A stretch of 64,000 nucleotides of DNA from Sutcliffiella horikoshii (GCF_008180725.1 NZ_VTEV01000010.1:74582-138581), one strand, 5' to 3'; numbered from the stretch's first letter, positions 16,881 through 28,331 are shown. Notes: generated from the sequence alone by a model not told the origin. Program-made: numbers and translations.

Positions 16881-16887
16881 ACTCCCA

Positions 16888-17565
16888 TTACTTCTTATTT
16901 CTCCTGTATAGATCCATCGATTTATGACCTTCGTCAATAACTGCCACCATTTCGTGCAGTCTTTTTTCTTGTGTTTCTGCCCTTTTTGCACTATAGACAT
17001 AACGCGCCCAATCCTTTTGGTAGCCATATGTCAGATCGTTATATTTCGCTAATACCGCTTCATTGTTTTTTAGGAAGCTCTTGATGTCATCGATGTGTGC
17101 GATGTAGTCATCCACACATTGGCTCTTTGCACTTGTCTTCTTTGTTGCTTTCTTAGGGGTGGATTTCAACCCCACTACCGTAAAGACCTCGTTCAGGCTG
17201 ACCATTCTGGAAAATTTAAGATTACTGTTCGGCAAGTACTTTTCCTCATCTAGATTTAGGTCTGCATAAAAGCTGTCTCGCTCTATGTATTCTGGATAAA
17301 CCGGGTTACCCTTTTTCGGATAGGCCACATACATGTAGCCGTTATCAGAAAGCAGCTGCTTTTCATTAACAGTTTGGACGTATTTATTGAAATCATCCAT
17401 GGAGAACATAAACAAGAATATCAGGTCATACTTGTCCTTTTCAATGGCAGTATCAAATTCAATACCATTAAACTCTGCCGCTACATCTTTAGGCAAATTC
17501 AAAAATAAACGGTTCTCATATTTTTGCAGATTCAATTTATCAATAATGGTTTTTTCGGCATTCAT
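16888..17565 (-). CDS. YdeI/OmpD-associated family-like protein
   Basis: 225 residues in two parts. The N-terminal 130 residues (KYDLIFLFMFSMDDFNKYV, GYMYVAYPKKGNP) look like a DUF3052-type alpha/beta domain. After a Lys/Thr-rich linker (KSTPKKATKKTSAKS) the C-terminal part (AVLAKYNDLTYGYQKDWARYVYSAKRAETQEKRLHEMV) matches the YdeI/OmpD-associated helical domain, with the typical R-x-E-T-Q-x-K-R-L. Function unknown. Own terminator downstream; GAGGAT-rich leader. Confidence 0.75.
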   Translation of the reverse strand: MNAEKTIIDKLNLQKYENRLFLNLPKDVAAEFNGIEFDTAIEKDKYDLIFLFMFSMDDFNKYVQTVNEKQLLSDNGYMYVAYPKKGNPVYPEYIERDSFYADLNLDEEKYLPNSNLKFSRMVSLNEVFTVVGLKSTPKKATKKTSAKSQCVDDYIAHIDDIKSFLKNNEAVLAKYNDLTYGYQKDWARYVYSAKRAETQEKRLHEMVAVIDEGHKSMDLYRRNKK

Positions 17566-17800
17566 CCCTCTTCCATCCTCCTCTGGCTCCTTATATTTCT
17601 TACTACTATTATATCAAAATCCTGCAAGGTCAAACCCTGTTTCCCACTTTGCTCACTTGTTAACAAAAAGTTCACCTCTTCTTCTAAATATTTATCACAC
17701 TTTTAAATCCCCTCACCTTTTACAATGAAGGTGCATAGATAATGGTGGAGTGAGCAGTGGGAGAAAGGGGTCCCGCTGCTTTTTATATTTGGGGGATAAC

Positions 17801-18078
17801 GATGAAGACCTCTGTGATGCAGATTGGGCGGGACGGAGGTCTTCATTCGGGTGATGAGGACCTCGCTGATGTGGATCAAGCTCGACTAAGGTCTTCATTC
17901 AGGCGATGAGGGCCTCGCTGATGTGGATCAAGCTCGACTAAGGTCTTCATTCAGGCGATGAGGACCTCGCTGATGTGGATCAAGCTCGACTAAGGTCTTC
18001 ATTCAGGCGATGAGGGCCTCGCTGATGTGGATCAAGCTCGACTAAGGTCTTCATCCGGGGGATGAGGGCCTTTCTGAC
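17801..18078. repeat. 52-bp-period intergenic repeat array, locus 2
   Basis: Units start at 17801, 17853, 17905, 17957 and 18009, exactly 52 bp apart, with a partial sixth at 18061. Copies 2-5 are almost identical and differ mainly at GAGGACC versus GAGGGCC. Each junction forms the hairpin AGGTCTTCAT-N7-ATGAGGACCT also seen at 10491-10698, while the linker (GCTGATGTGGATCAAGCTCG) is different. It lies upstream of glnS, in the divergent gap between two genes. Confidence 0.9.
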
Positions 18079-18250
18079 AGCACACGAGCTAACCAAAATT
18101 CTGCACCCTTTCTTTTTGTCCCCTCCCCCTCTTATAAGCTTTTGCGCTTGCCATTTCTTGTGTTACAATATTGACTATCATAAATGTGGGGAAAACTGCT
18201 GAAATGGCCCGCTATCCCCCGGCATTCTTATATAAGGAAGGTTGAAAAAC

Positions 18251-19963
18251 TTGGAACATAACCCAGCAAACTCGAATTTTATTCGAAATATCATAAAAGA
18301 GGACCTGGAATCCGGCAAGCGCAACCATGTCATCACCCGCTTCCCTCCAGAGCCAAACGGTTACCTACATATCGGACACGCAAAATCCATCGTCATCAAC
18401 TTTGACCTTGCTGACGAGTTTAACGGAAAAACGAATCTGCGTTTCGACGACACCAACCCTTTAAAAGAAGACGTTGAATATGTTAACTCCATCAAAGAAG
18501 ACGTAAAATGGCTTGGCTATGATTGGGACGGACTTTTCTTTGCGTCTGATTATTTTGAAGAGATGTACAATCGCGCCGTTCTTTTAATCAAAAAAGGCAA
18601 AGCATATGTGGATGACCTTTCTGCTGATGAGATCCGCGCTTACCGCGGCACGTTGAAAGAACCGGGAAAAGACAGCCCGTACCGCGACCGCTCTGTGGAA
18701 GAGAACCTTGACCTGTTCGAGCGCATGCGCAAAGGCGAATTCGGTAACGGAGAAAAAGTGCTTCGTGCAAAAATTGACATGAAATCACCTAACATTAACC
18801 TGCGCGACCCGGTTATCTACCGTATTTCTCATGCAACGCACCACAATACAGGAGACAAATGGTGCATCTACCCAATGTATGCCTTCGCACACCCGATTGA
18901 GGATGCGATTGAAGATGTGACACACTCTATTTGTACGATTGAGTTTGAAGATCAACGTCCATTATACAACTGGGTAGTGGAAGAAACAGAAATGGCGGGA
19001 ACGCCACAGCAAATCGAGTTTGGCCGTTTGAACATCACCAATGCGGTGATGAGTAAACGTAAGCTACGCAAGCTTGTGGAAGAAGGCATTGTAGACGGCT
19101 GGGATGACCCTCGTATGCCTACAATTTCCGGATTGCGCCGTAAAGGGTACACGCCGGAAGCAATCCGCTCATTCGTTCGTGAAACAGGTGTCTCTAAAGG
19201 ATCCGGATTTGTTGACTCGCAAATGCTCGATCACTTTGTGCGTGAAGATCTGAAATTGAAGTCCCCTCGTACGATGGGTGTGGTACGTCCGTTGAAAGTG
19301 GTCATCACCAACTACCCTGAAGGAAAAGTGGAAATGCTGGATGCGGAAATCAACCCGGAAAATCCGGAAATGGGAACAAGACAGATCCCATTTTCCCGCG
19401 AGATTTACATTGAGCAAGAAGATTTCATGGAAGATCCACCGAAAAAATACTTCCGCCTCTTCCCTGGTAACGAAGTACGTCTGAAGCATGCTTACTTCAT
19501 TAAGTGTGAGGATTTTATTAAGGATGAGGATGGCAATGTGGTGGAGATCCATTGTACGTACGATCCAGAAACGAAGAGTGGCACTGGCTTTACAGGCCGT
19601 AAAGTAAAAGGGACCCTGCACTGGGTGGAAGCAACACAAGCGGTGCCAGCTGAGTTCCGTTTGTTCGAACCTTTGTTATTGGATGAGGAGCCTGAAGAGG
19701 AAGTCGAAACTGAGGTGGCAAATGTTGCTGGCACAGAAGAGGAGGAATCGGTGGAAGTGGAGAAATCCTTCCTTGACCACGTGAACCCGAACTCTATGAA
19801 AGTGTTAAATGGTTTTGTGGAGGAAAACATGAAGGGTGTGGCGCCGCAGGAGAAATTTCAATTCTTCCGCCACGGTTACTTCAATGTGGATCCAAAGCAT
19901 ACGACTGCAGATAAGCTTGTGTTTAATGAAATAGTGTCGTTGAAGAGTTCGTTTAAATTATAA
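18251..19963 (+). CDS. glnS: Glutaminyl-tRNA synthetase
   Basis: About 570 residues of class I GlnRS. The HIGH region is [15 protein letters not shown] (about 33-47), followed by [36 protein letters not shown] and the KMSKS equivalent VMSKRKL; the C-terminal anticodon-binding barrels follow, with an acidic insertion ([11 protein letters not shown]...EEEESVEVE) near 490. It charges tRNA-Gln directly with glutamine. Most Bacillaceae lack GlnRS and use GluRS plus GatCAB, so acquisition by transfer is likely. TTG at 18251 is preferred because AAGGAAGG ends 9 nt before it and directly abuts the TTG at 18242. Confidence 0.93.
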   Translation: MEHNPANSNFIRNIIKEDLESGKRNHVITRFPPEPNGYLHIGHAKSIVINFDLADEFNGKTNLRFDDTNPLKEDVEYVNSIKEDVKWLGYDWDGLFFASDYFEEMYNRAVLLIKKGKAYVDDLSADEIRAYRGTLKEPGKDSPYRDRSVEENLDLFERMRKGEFGNGEKVLRAKIDMKSPNINLRDPVIYRISHATHHNTGDKWCIYPMYAFAHPIEDAIEDVTHSICTIEFEDQRPLYNWVVEETEMAGTPQQIEFGRLNITNAVMSKRKLRKLVEEGIVDGWDDPRMPTISGLRRKGYTPEAIRSFVRETGVSKGSGFVDSQMLDHFVREDLKLKSPRTMGVVRPLKVVITNYPEGKVEMLDAEINPENPEMGTRQIPFSREIYIEQEDFMEDPPKKYFRLFPGNEVRLKHAYFIKCEDFIKDEDGNVVEIHCTYDPETKSGTGFTGRKVKGTLHWVEATQAVPAEFRLFEPLLLDEEPEEEVETEVANVAGTEEEESVEVEKSFLDHVNPNSMKVLNGFVEENMKGVAPQEKFQFFRHGYFNVDPKHTTADKLVFNEIVSLKSSFKL

Positions 19964-19980
19964 GTGGTTTGATGGAGTGG

Positions 19981-20013
19981 CCCCCCGTTTTGGTTGAACG
20001 GGGGGTTTTTTGT
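19981..20013 (+). terminator. Rho-independent terminator of glnS
   Basis: CCCCCCGTT and AACGGGGGG form a perfect 9-bp GC-rich stem followed by TTTTTT. Confidence 0.9.
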
Positions 20014-20086
20014 GTGGGGTGGGATGTTGGGTGGGGCGGAGAGCCTAGGTTGATTGGAGGGGAGTGACGGGGAATTGGGCTTGGGG

Positions 20087-20238
20087 GTGCGAAATGTGTC
20101 GGCCGGTGTCGAATGGCCTTTATTTTGAGGTAAATGGACAATATATTGAGAAAGTGGACAATAAAATTAAAAAGTAGACAATATAATCGAAAACTGGATA
20201 ATAAAATTAAAAAGTGGACAATATAATTCTCCCACCCC
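20087..20238. repeat. Intergenic repeat element with 20-bp tandem array, copy 1
   Basis: A head (GTGCGAAATGTGTCG, then GGTGTCGAATGGCCTTTAT) is followed by GGACA-type units at 20136, 20156, 20176, 20196 and 20216, exactly 20 bp apart with A/T-rich spacers, and a tail ATATAATTCTCCCACCC. The same head, array and tail recur in the same orientation at 21451-21579. Confidence 0.85.
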
Positions 20239-20270
20239 CCGCGGCCAACCAAAACTCATAGTCAAAAAAA

Positions 20271-20297
20271 ACCTCCACGTTCCTACAAAACGGGAGG
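20271..20297 (-). terminator. Terminator of the small membrane gene
   Basis: CCTCCACGTT and AACGGGAGG form a near-perfect stem; on the minus strand it is followed by a run of eight T. Confidence 0.78.
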
Positions 20298-20311
20298 ATA
20301 ATTACCTTATT

Positions 20312-20524
20312 TTAAACAAACCACCTTAGATAAACGAAAAATCCAGCTATAATTACAACAAACAGCGCTGCATAGATGAAGCTGAGCCGTCTCACATTCC
20401 CCTTTGTTTCTTCACGGTATTTTTTATCCCCGCTTCCCGCTACTTGGATCGTCACAAACAGTCCTCCAACTAAAATAATGATGCTGAGTATTCCTAATGC
20501 TACCATCATGGCCGCTCTCTCCAT
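20312..20524 (-). CDS. Small two-TM membrane protein
   Basis: 70 residues with hydrophobic segments at about 6-29 and 48-68 joined by a charged loop (GSGDKKYREETKGNVRR). No family recognised. It sits between two copies of the 20-bp repeat element, 110 bp downstream of the YwaF gene and in the same direction. Confidence 0.68.
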   Translation of the reverse strand: MERAAMMVALGILSIIILVGGLFVTIQVAGSGDKKYREETKGNVRRLSFIYAALFVVIIAGFFVYLRWFV

Positions 20525-20634
20525 TCAAAGAATTTTATCTATCATGAAAGTAGCGTATTTTGGCAACTTTTTCAATAGAATGGGCTTACTGTCATCCATC
20601 CAAACCACCGGAACCTCCGCTGAGCGAAGTTACC

Positions 20635-21345
20635 TCACCCTGCAATCCTCCGCTCACTACGCATCAACCTCGCCATCGGAATATAAGTGAGTAAGAAGAT
20701 GAAAAGGGCCGCCAATTCCAAGTTGATGTAATACCAGACCCCTGACCCGAAGAAGGAAAGGATGGTTTTTGATTCCGTTGGGTTTGCTAAATAGAAGAAA
20801 TTTGTACCTAGGAACATATTGATGAAAAAGATTGGGGCCGCCAAGATGTTTAAAGCAACGAAGCTTCTGATGATGGCTTTCTTCGGGACTCGGTATCCTT
20901 CATAGATAATGAAATATAACACTGCCAATGGGATTGCGGAATGATGTAGAAAATATTTAAGGAAGCGGTAGTGTGGAAACTGGTACACCATCTCTGGAGT
21001 GACCATGCTTAAGATAGGCGGAATTAATCCAATGAAATAAAGTAAGTGGAAAAGTTTTTCGTTTGATTTTAGAAAAAGGTACATGGCAATAAAGGTGCTA
21101 ACAGAGCAAAGCTGAATGGGCAGGTCCTCCACTCCCCATTGATTCGTAGATAGCACCCAGATCTGATGTGAGATCTCGCATACTAGTAGGATAATGAATA
21201 ATGTCCACTTAATTTTCGTCTGATGCGGCTTTAGGTCCTTCCTGAAATGAACTAACATAAAGCAAATGCCTACAAACACGAAAAAGGTAAGGATATGTTC
21301 AACAGAAAACAATTCAAATGATTGCATGGCGTTAACGGAAAACAT
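20635..21345 (-). CDS. YwaF/TIGR02206 family integral membrane protein
   Basis: 236 residues with about seven transmembrane segments and the family signatures FSVEHILTFF, WGVEDLPIQLCSVSTFIAMYLF, HHSAIPLAVLYF and NFFYLANPTESKTILSFFGSGVWYYINLEL. Related to eukaryotic TMEM164; function in bacteria unknown. ATG with AAAGGGGGACATTGA upstream. Confidence 0.87.
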   Translation of the reverse strand: MFSVNAMQSFELFSVEHILTFFVFVGICFMLVHFRKDLKPHQTKIKWTLFIILLVCEISHQIWVLSTNQWGVEDLPIQLCSVSTFIAMYLFLKSNEKLFHLLYFIGLIPPILSMVTPEMVYQFPHYRFLKYFLHHSAIPLAVLYFIIYEGYRVPKKAIIRSFVALNILAAPIFFINMFLGTNFFYLANPTESKTILSFFGSGVWYYINLELAALFIFLLTYIPMARLMRSERRIAG

Positions 21346-21450
21346 TCAATGTCCCCCTTTCTAAGGCGCTTGTAAGTATTTTATTCTTCGCAAGTGGCAG
21401 ATAAGACTGTTGATCGGGAATTTTTTGGGGGATTCGATGTGGTTCCGGTG

Positions 21451-21579
21451 GTGCGAATTGTGTCGTTCGGTGTCGAATGGCCTTTATGCCTTAATTGGAC
21501 AATAAATGGAGACAGTGGCTAATATATCAAAAAAGTGGACAATAAAATCAAAAAGTGGACAATATAATTCCCCCACCCT
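21451..21579. repeat. Intergenic repeat element with 20-bp tandem array, copy 2
   Basis: The same element as 20087-20238: head GTGCGAATTGTGTCG with GGTGTCGAATGGCCTTTAT, units at 21497, 21517, 21537 and 21557 (exact 20-bp period), tail ATATAATTCCCCCACCC. It lies between divergent promoters of the ywaF-like and NERD genes. Confidence 0.85.
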
Positions 21580-21679
21580 GCCATTCCAAAAACTTAAATG
21601 AAATAAATTCCATATTCAGCAGGAACTCCGCAATCCAGTAGCGAAATAGAGTGAAGAATTCAATGAAAAGGAGAAAACT

Positions 21680-22642
21680 ATGATAATAAAAGAAAGAGAG
21701 AAACCATTCAAATTGCTCGCACATGAAGCTGCCATCAGACGAGTTCCAAAAAACCACCCAAAATACCCCGAAATCGAAAAAGAATACTTTCGTTTGCACT
21801 ATGGATATCTAGGTGAAAAGGCAATGGACTACTTTTCCTCCTTCCTCCCCCATGAAAACTATAAAATACTCCATGGTTTAAGAATCCCAGATACAAAAGG
21901 CCGCTACTTTCAGATGGACTCACTCCTGATCACACCAACTCACTGCCTCATCTTAGATTCAAAATACATTAAAGGAAAACTTGAATTCGATGAAGATACC
22001 GGGATTCTTATACGGCACCATGAAGATAGCCATCAAAGGGTTGGCGATCCCCTGGCACAACTTGCCCGACACAAAATACAGCTTTCTGGCCTGATAGATA
22101 AACTTAAATTACCTTCCATTTCTATCGAAACACAAGTAGTCATCTCGCACAAAAGTGCCACCTTATTTAAAAAATCCCCCACACTACTTAATAAAATTGT
22201 CTTTCACACAAATCTTCCCACTAGAATACAAGCTATCGACCATACACAAAAAACCACTAGATTTTCAGCTAAGGAAACTAACAAGCTAGTGAAAGTGTTA
22301 CTAAACAGGCACAAAGATGATTCAACGTTTAACTTGATGGTATACTACGGCCTCACTCCTTCTGACTTTATAAAAGGAGTTATATGTATAAAATGCTCAC
22401 ATGCTCCCATGAAAAAATACTATAAAAAATGGACGTGTGTTTCATGCGGGCATACAGAGTTGGATCCGGTTTCGCGAACAATCAAGGACTATCCTTTGAT
22501 TGGGCTTGGCAACACCATCACAAACAAACAGTTCAGAGAGTTTGTCTGTATTCCTTCTATAAGTATCGCTTCCAAATTCCTTTTTACTCTAAACCTCCCC
22601 CAAAAAGGCACTAACAAAGGCCGGATTTACTATTTAGAATAA
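21680..22642 (+). CDS. NERD (nuclease-related) domain protein with C-terminal zinc ribbon
   Basis: 320 residues. The NERD domain is at about 38-150 (GYLGEKAMDYFSSF, FQMDSLLITPTHCLILDSKYIKGKLEF), carrying the D-x(n)-D-x-K style residues of the restriction-endonuclease-like fold. Near 235-265 a zinc-ribbon pattern CIKCSHAP...WTCVSCGH is visible. NERD proteins are predicted DNA-processing enzymes of unknown role, often plasmid or host-defence associated. GAAAAGGAGAAAACT precedes the ATG. Confidence 0.82.
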   Translation: MIIKEREKPFKLLAHEAAIRRVPKNHPKYPEIEKEYFRLHYGYLGEKAMDYFSSFLPHENYKILHGLRIPDTKGRYFQMDSLLITPTHCLILDSKYIKGKLEFDEDTGILIRHHEDSHQRVGDPLAQLARHKIQLSGLIDKLKLPSISIETQVVISHKSATLFKKSPTLLNKIVFHTNLPTRIQAIDHTQKTTRFSAKETNKLVKVLLNRHKDDSTFNLMVYYGLTPSDFIKGVICIKCSHAPMKKYYKKWTCVSCGHTELDPVSRTIKDYPLIGLGNTITNKQFREFVCIPSISIASKFLFTLNLPQKGTNKGRIYYLE

Positions 22643-22665
22643 ACCGCTCTGTCATCTCATCCTTA

Positions 22666-22714
22666 TTGCATAAACTAGTAAAATAGTTATATACTTAATT
22701 GAGAATGATAATCA
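22666..22714 (+). promoter_or_regulatory. Sigma-A promoter with overlapping Fur box
   Basis: TTGCAT (22666-22671), 18 bp, TATACT (22690-22695). Five bases later TGAGAAT-G-ATAATCA (22700-22714) matches the 7-1-7 Fur consensus TGATAAT-N-ATTATCA at 13 of 15 positions. Binding there would block initiation, so the downstream reductase should be induced by iron limitation. Confidence 0.8.
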
Positions 22715-22747
22715 ATTTTATTTATTTTTCAGTTGGGAGTGATGAGG

Positions 22748-23794
22748 TTGAACATAGACGTGTTTGATGTAACAATTATTGGCGGAGGTCCGGCTGGGCT
22801 TTATTCTGCTTTTTATAGCGGTCTTAGAGAAATGAAAACGAAACTGATTGAGTATCAGCCACAATTAGGTGGAAAAATTCATGTATATCCGGAAAAAATG
22901 ATTTGGGATGTTGGCGGATTGACGCCTGTTCCAGGTGCTAAGTTAATGGAACAGCTGGTGGAGCAGGGGCTAACCTTTGATCCGGAGGTTGTTTTAAATA
23001 GAAAGGTAGTTTCCATTACACGAAATGAGGACGAACTCTTTGTTCTAGAGGATTCACATGGTGAACGGCATTTTTCTAAAACGGTTATTGTAGCGGTAGG
23101 AGGAGGTATTCTCCACCCACAAAAGCTAGATATTGAGGGTGCGGACCGGTTTGAAGTGACAAATTTAAACTATACGGTTAAATCCTTGAAGCATTTTAAA
23201 GATAAAACGATCATCATTTCTGGTGGTGGGAATTCGGCGATTGATTGGGCAAACGAGCTAGAGCCAATCGCCAAGCAGGTGTATGTAACCTATCGAAAGG
23301 AAGCATTATCCGCACACGAGGCCCAGGTATCTCAGCTGTTAAACAGTTCGGCGGAATGCTTTTTCCAAACCTCGATTACTAAGTTAATCGCAAGCTCTAA
23401 CCATGAGGTTATTGAACGAGTGGAGCTCACCAATCATCAAACAGGAGAAGTTTCTTACTTAGCCGTTGATGAAATTATTGTCAGTCATGGGTATGAAAGA
23501 GACGGAACATTGATAGAGAACAGTGAACTGCCTATTGAAATGGTGGACACCTATTATGTTAGTGGAAATGCCAACAGCGAAACGACGGTACCTGGCCTTT
23601 ATGCTGCAGGGGATATATTAAAGCATGATGGAAAGTTGCATCTTATAGCAGGTGCATTTCAGGATGCTGCAAATGCGGTTAACAAAGCAAAGCAATATAT
23701 TCAACCACAGGCAAACAGTTACGCCATGGTATCCTCACATAATGATATCTTTAAAAGCAGAAACAAAAAATTAATAAAGCAATTGGTAAAATAA
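22748..23794 (+). CDS. Ferredoxin/flavodoxin-NADP+ reductase, thioredoxin-reductase-like (YcgT/YumC type)
   Basis: About 348 residues. The FAD Rossmann motif IIGGGPAGLYSAFYSG is at the N-terminus, the second nucleotide-binding motif IIISGGGNSAIDWANEL lies near 160-175, and VPGLYAAGDI near 285 closes the FAD site. It has no CxxC redox pair, which separates it from thioredoxin reductase and fits the FNR-2 family. The TTG at 22748 is preferred: GGGAG lies 8 nt upstream. The Fur box suggests that the electrons serve iron acquisition or iron-sparing flavodoxin. Confidence 0.87.
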   Translation: MNIDVFDVTIIGGGPAGLYSAFYSGLREMKTKLIEYQPQLGGKIHVYPEKMIWDVGGLTPVPGAKLMEQLVEQGLTFDPEVVLNRKVVSITRNEDELFVLEDSHGERHFSKTVIVAVGGGILHPQKLDIEGADRFEVTNLNYTVKSLKHFKDKTIIISGGGNSAIDWANELEPIAKQVYVTYRKEALSAHEAQVSQLLNSSAECFFQTSITKLIASSNHEVIERVELTNHQTGEVSYLAVDEIIVSHGYERDGTLIENSELPIEMVDTYYVSGNANSETTVPGLYAAGDILKHDGKLHLIAGAFQDAANAVNKAKQYIQPQANSYAMVSSHNDIFKSRNKKLIKQLVK

Positions 23795-23811
23795 ATGCAC
23801 TGCCAGTCTGC

Positions 23812-23841
23812 AGTCCTCTCTACTAGTAGGAGGACTTTTTT
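23812..23841 (+). terminator. Rho-independent terminator
   Basis: AGTCCTC and GAGGACT form a perfect 7-bp stem around a CTACTAGTAG-type loop, followed by TTTTTT. Confidence 0.85.
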
Positions 23842-23964
23842 TATTCACGACAAAAACACTTCCCCATGCACTGTACTAGTATAATACTATTTCCAAAACA
23901 GTTTAGCATTTTACAAAATAAGGTATTTAACCAAAAGAGACAAAGTATGAAGGGGTTGGTTCAT

Positions 23965-24198
23965 TTGGCAGAGGTGAAGCAAAGAGAAAAAAGAGGCTGT
24001 CTGGAATCAATACTTGGTGGCACCTCTACCCTATTCACCATTGTTGCATTTCTGGCCGTTGGTGTGATAACAGGGATTTCCTCTATCGAATTTTTTTTAG
24101 AAGGCAGTTTCATATATGGCTTGAGATTTGGTGTTTTATGTTTATTTTCAGCCGGTATGATTTGGGTTTCCTACCTTGATTTAATCGGAAAAGAGTAG
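23965..24198 (+). CDS. Small two-TM membrane protein
   Basis: About 77 residues with two hydrophobic segments (TLFTIVAFLAVGVITGISS and FGVLCLFSAGMIWVSYL) after a charged N-terminus (AEVKQREKRGCLES). The TTG at 23965 has AAGGGG 9 nt upstream; the in-frame ATG at 23947 has no site. Family unknown. Confidence 0.6.
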   Translation: MAEVKQREKRGCLESILGGTSTLFTIVAFLAVGVITGISSIEFFLEGSFIYGLRFGVLCLFSAGMIWVSYLDLIGKE

Positions 24199-26720
<2,522 letters not shown>

Positions 26721-26726
26721 AACATA

Positions 26727-26767
26727 AAATCCGGATGGAGAGGTCAACCTCCACCCGGATTTTTTTG
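26727..26767. terminator. Terminator shared by katG and the convergent acetyltransferase
   Basis: ATCCGG-A-TGGAG pairs with CTCCA-C-CCGGAT, followed by TTTTTTT on the + strand. The stop codon of the leftward GNAT gene lies inside the stem. Confidence 0.85.
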
Positions 26768-27220
26768 TGCAGTCCTTTTCGCATACAGTTTAATCGAACC
26801 ACCGCCTGGTCCATAAACAATCCCGCTATTTTTCCAACCATATCTCTCATAATAATGCTCTATATCTGTCGTTAAGTACAGACTCTCATAGCCTTTTTCA
26901 GCAGCCACGCTTAACCCGTGCTCCAAAAGCTTGGCACCTATCCCCTTCCCTCTATGCTCCTCTGCCACATAAAGGCAAGCCAACCACGGACACAAGTCCT
27001 GACGGCTATTTATATCATTTCGTAAAATCGCATACGTACCAATGATTTCACCATCTTCCACTGCCACATAAAATCGTGGTATATCAGAAGAGGTTGTAGC
27101 AGAATGGAGAATCGCATCTTCATAAAATTTGAAGTTCTCCTTACTCCCCCATTGCTGCCAAAACACACGGATTGCCTGGTCAAGCAATGGATCCTTGTTG
27201 CTTAGTTCGTTAATTTTCAT
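26744..27220 (-). CDS. GNAT family N-acetyltransferase
   Basis: 158 residues with the GNAT acetyl-CoA motif LACLYVAEEHRGKGIGAKLLEHGLSVAAEKGYESLYL (motif A R/Q-x-x-G-x-G/A as RGKGIG) and YYERYGWKNSG near the C-terminus, the common pattern for this family. The acceptor substrate cannot be deduced. The last residues (KNPGGG) are encoded in the katG terminator stem. Confidence 0.87.
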   Translation of the reverse strand: MKINELSNKDPLLDQAIRVFWQQWGSKENFKFYEDAILHSATTSSDIPRFYVAVEDGEIIGTYAILRNDINSRQDLCPWLACLYVAEEHRGKGIGAKLLEHGLSVAAEKGYESLYLTTDIEHYYERYGWKNSGIVYGPGGGSIKLYAKRTAQKNPGGG

Positions 27221-27603
27221 TATAATTGCTCCGTTCTAACTTTAAAATTTTTTCCATAAATCCGAATCTGCAACATTTACCTAATTATACAATAACAACC
27301 CGTGGATTTAATGGTTTCACCATTTTTTCTTTTCACTAACTTTCTTCTGTGTACAGGTAATGTCTAAACAGTTTTTTGTCATAGTTCTTAAACTACTCCC
27401 ATTGTTACTCCTCGCTTCATCAAATGCTGTCTGTAAACAATACTTACTCTGTCACAAACTAAAGAAAGCTGAACCTCACCTATAAACACTCCGGGGGGTC
27501 CAGCTTTTGCTATTTTATATTCTCGTATTATCTATGAAGATTAATGGCCTTCATGATTATTTAATACACTAGCTTACTATCTTTCTAGTTAATTAGCTGT
27601 CTC
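27221..27603. other. Intergenic region with an orphan terminator
   Basis: 383 bp without a supported gene. A terminator-like hairpin at 27465-27509 (AAGCTGAACC / GGTCCAGCTTTT, nine of ten pairs) points rightward but follows no visible gene, suggesting a lost gene. Confidence 0.5.
27465..27509 (+). terminator. Orphan terminator-like hairpin
   Basis: AAGCTGAACC pairs with GGTCCAGCTT and is followed by TTT. No rightward gene precedes it. Confidence 0.5.
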
Positions 27604-27960
27604 TTACTTTAATCTGTATGCTTTAATGACTTCCTGCTTAATGGTATTGCCGGCATCATCCCATGCACTGGCACGGAAGGAAACAGATCCGCCAGGGTTA
27701 TTCGGATGTTTAATTTTGGCTTTCCACTGTGAACCGTCAGCTGACAAATTGACCGGTTTCCATGTTTGACCTTCATCAAAGGAGATTTCCAACGTGGCTC
27801 CTTCTACTTTTCCGGCACCCACAGCTTCCTCAATATGAATGGCTGATAGAATTAGCTCGGTGGTTCTGTTTGCCCGCACCTCATTCTCCATGTCTGTTTT
27901 CACGTTGTAGTTCAGTTCCAGCAGAGGTACTCGGTATGGGTGGATACAGTTGTGTTCCAA
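27604..27960 (-). pseudogene. C-terminal fragment of a secreted S8-type peptidase
   Basis: 118 codons: YRVPLLELNYNVKTDMENEVRANRTTELILSA, then EGATLEISFDEGQTWKPVNL and VSFRASAWDDAGNTIKQEVIKAYRLK. This is the beta-sandwich tail typical of large secreted subtilisin-like proteases of Bacilli. No catalytic domain, no signal peptide and no ribosome binding site precede it; the frame is closed by stops just upstream of the apparent TTG. I read it as a remnant of a deleted protease gene. Confidence 0.65.
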
Positions 27961-28104
27961 CGTTTAGGATTACGGTTATTTTCTGAAATAAGTCGATATT
28001 GGTTACGTTCGCTCGGATTTATGTTACCTCTGAAATCCCTTGTCCTTTTCCTTCTTTGCTCAGGGGTATCTCCTTTGTAAACTTGCATAAATATGATTTA
28101 TTTC

Positions 28105-28135
28105 TTTGCATGTACTGCAAAATCTCTTTGCAAAG
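28105..28135 (+). promoter_or_regulatory. Candidate enhancer sites for a RocR-type activator
   Basis: Two dyads: TTTGCATGTACTGCAAA (28105-28121) and CTTTGCAAAG (28126-28135), about 60-80 bp upstream of the sigma-54 promoter. TTTGCA/TGCAAA arms resemble the upstream activating sequences of B. subtilis roc genes; the same arms occur upstream of rocA at 34453-34474. Confidence 0.55.
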
Positions 28136-28181
28136 AAACTCCTATTTAGCGTGATAATACATAAACTCTATCATTTTTTGT

Positions 28182-28199
28182 TGGCACAAAAATTGCATT
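28182..28199 (+). promoter_or_regulatory. Sigma-54 promoter upstream of the YjiH-family gene
   Basis: TTGGCAC-AAAAA-TTGCAT matches the -24/-12 consensus TGGCAC-N5-TTGCW at all positions. Confidence 0.85.
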
Positions 28200-28275
28200 A
28201 AAAGAAATATGCACTATTATTAGTCTATTTAAAAATATGAAAGAGAGGAGCTTACATAACGCGTTCCCAAATTTC

Positions 28276-28289
28276 AGAAAGCGCTTTCA
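28276..28289 (+). promoter_or_regulatory. cre site downstream of the sigma-54 promoter
   Basis: AGAAAGCGCTTTCA matches the cre consensus except for its first base. Being downstream of the transcription start it would act as a CcpA roadblock, a known arrangement for sigma-54 genes in B. subtilis. Confidence 0.65.
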
Positions 28290-28331
28290 ATAATTAGTTA
28301 TGCTAAAAATATATTAATTGAGGTGAATTCT

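Noticed and set aside
17801..18078. CRISPR array
   Set aside because: Period 52 bp with no separation into constant repeat and unique spacers; linkers are near-identical and no cas gene is present.
27238..27600. tRNA or small RNA genes in A/T-rich gaps
   Set aside because: No cloverleaf-like arms or CCA-type ends were seen here or elsewhere in the window.
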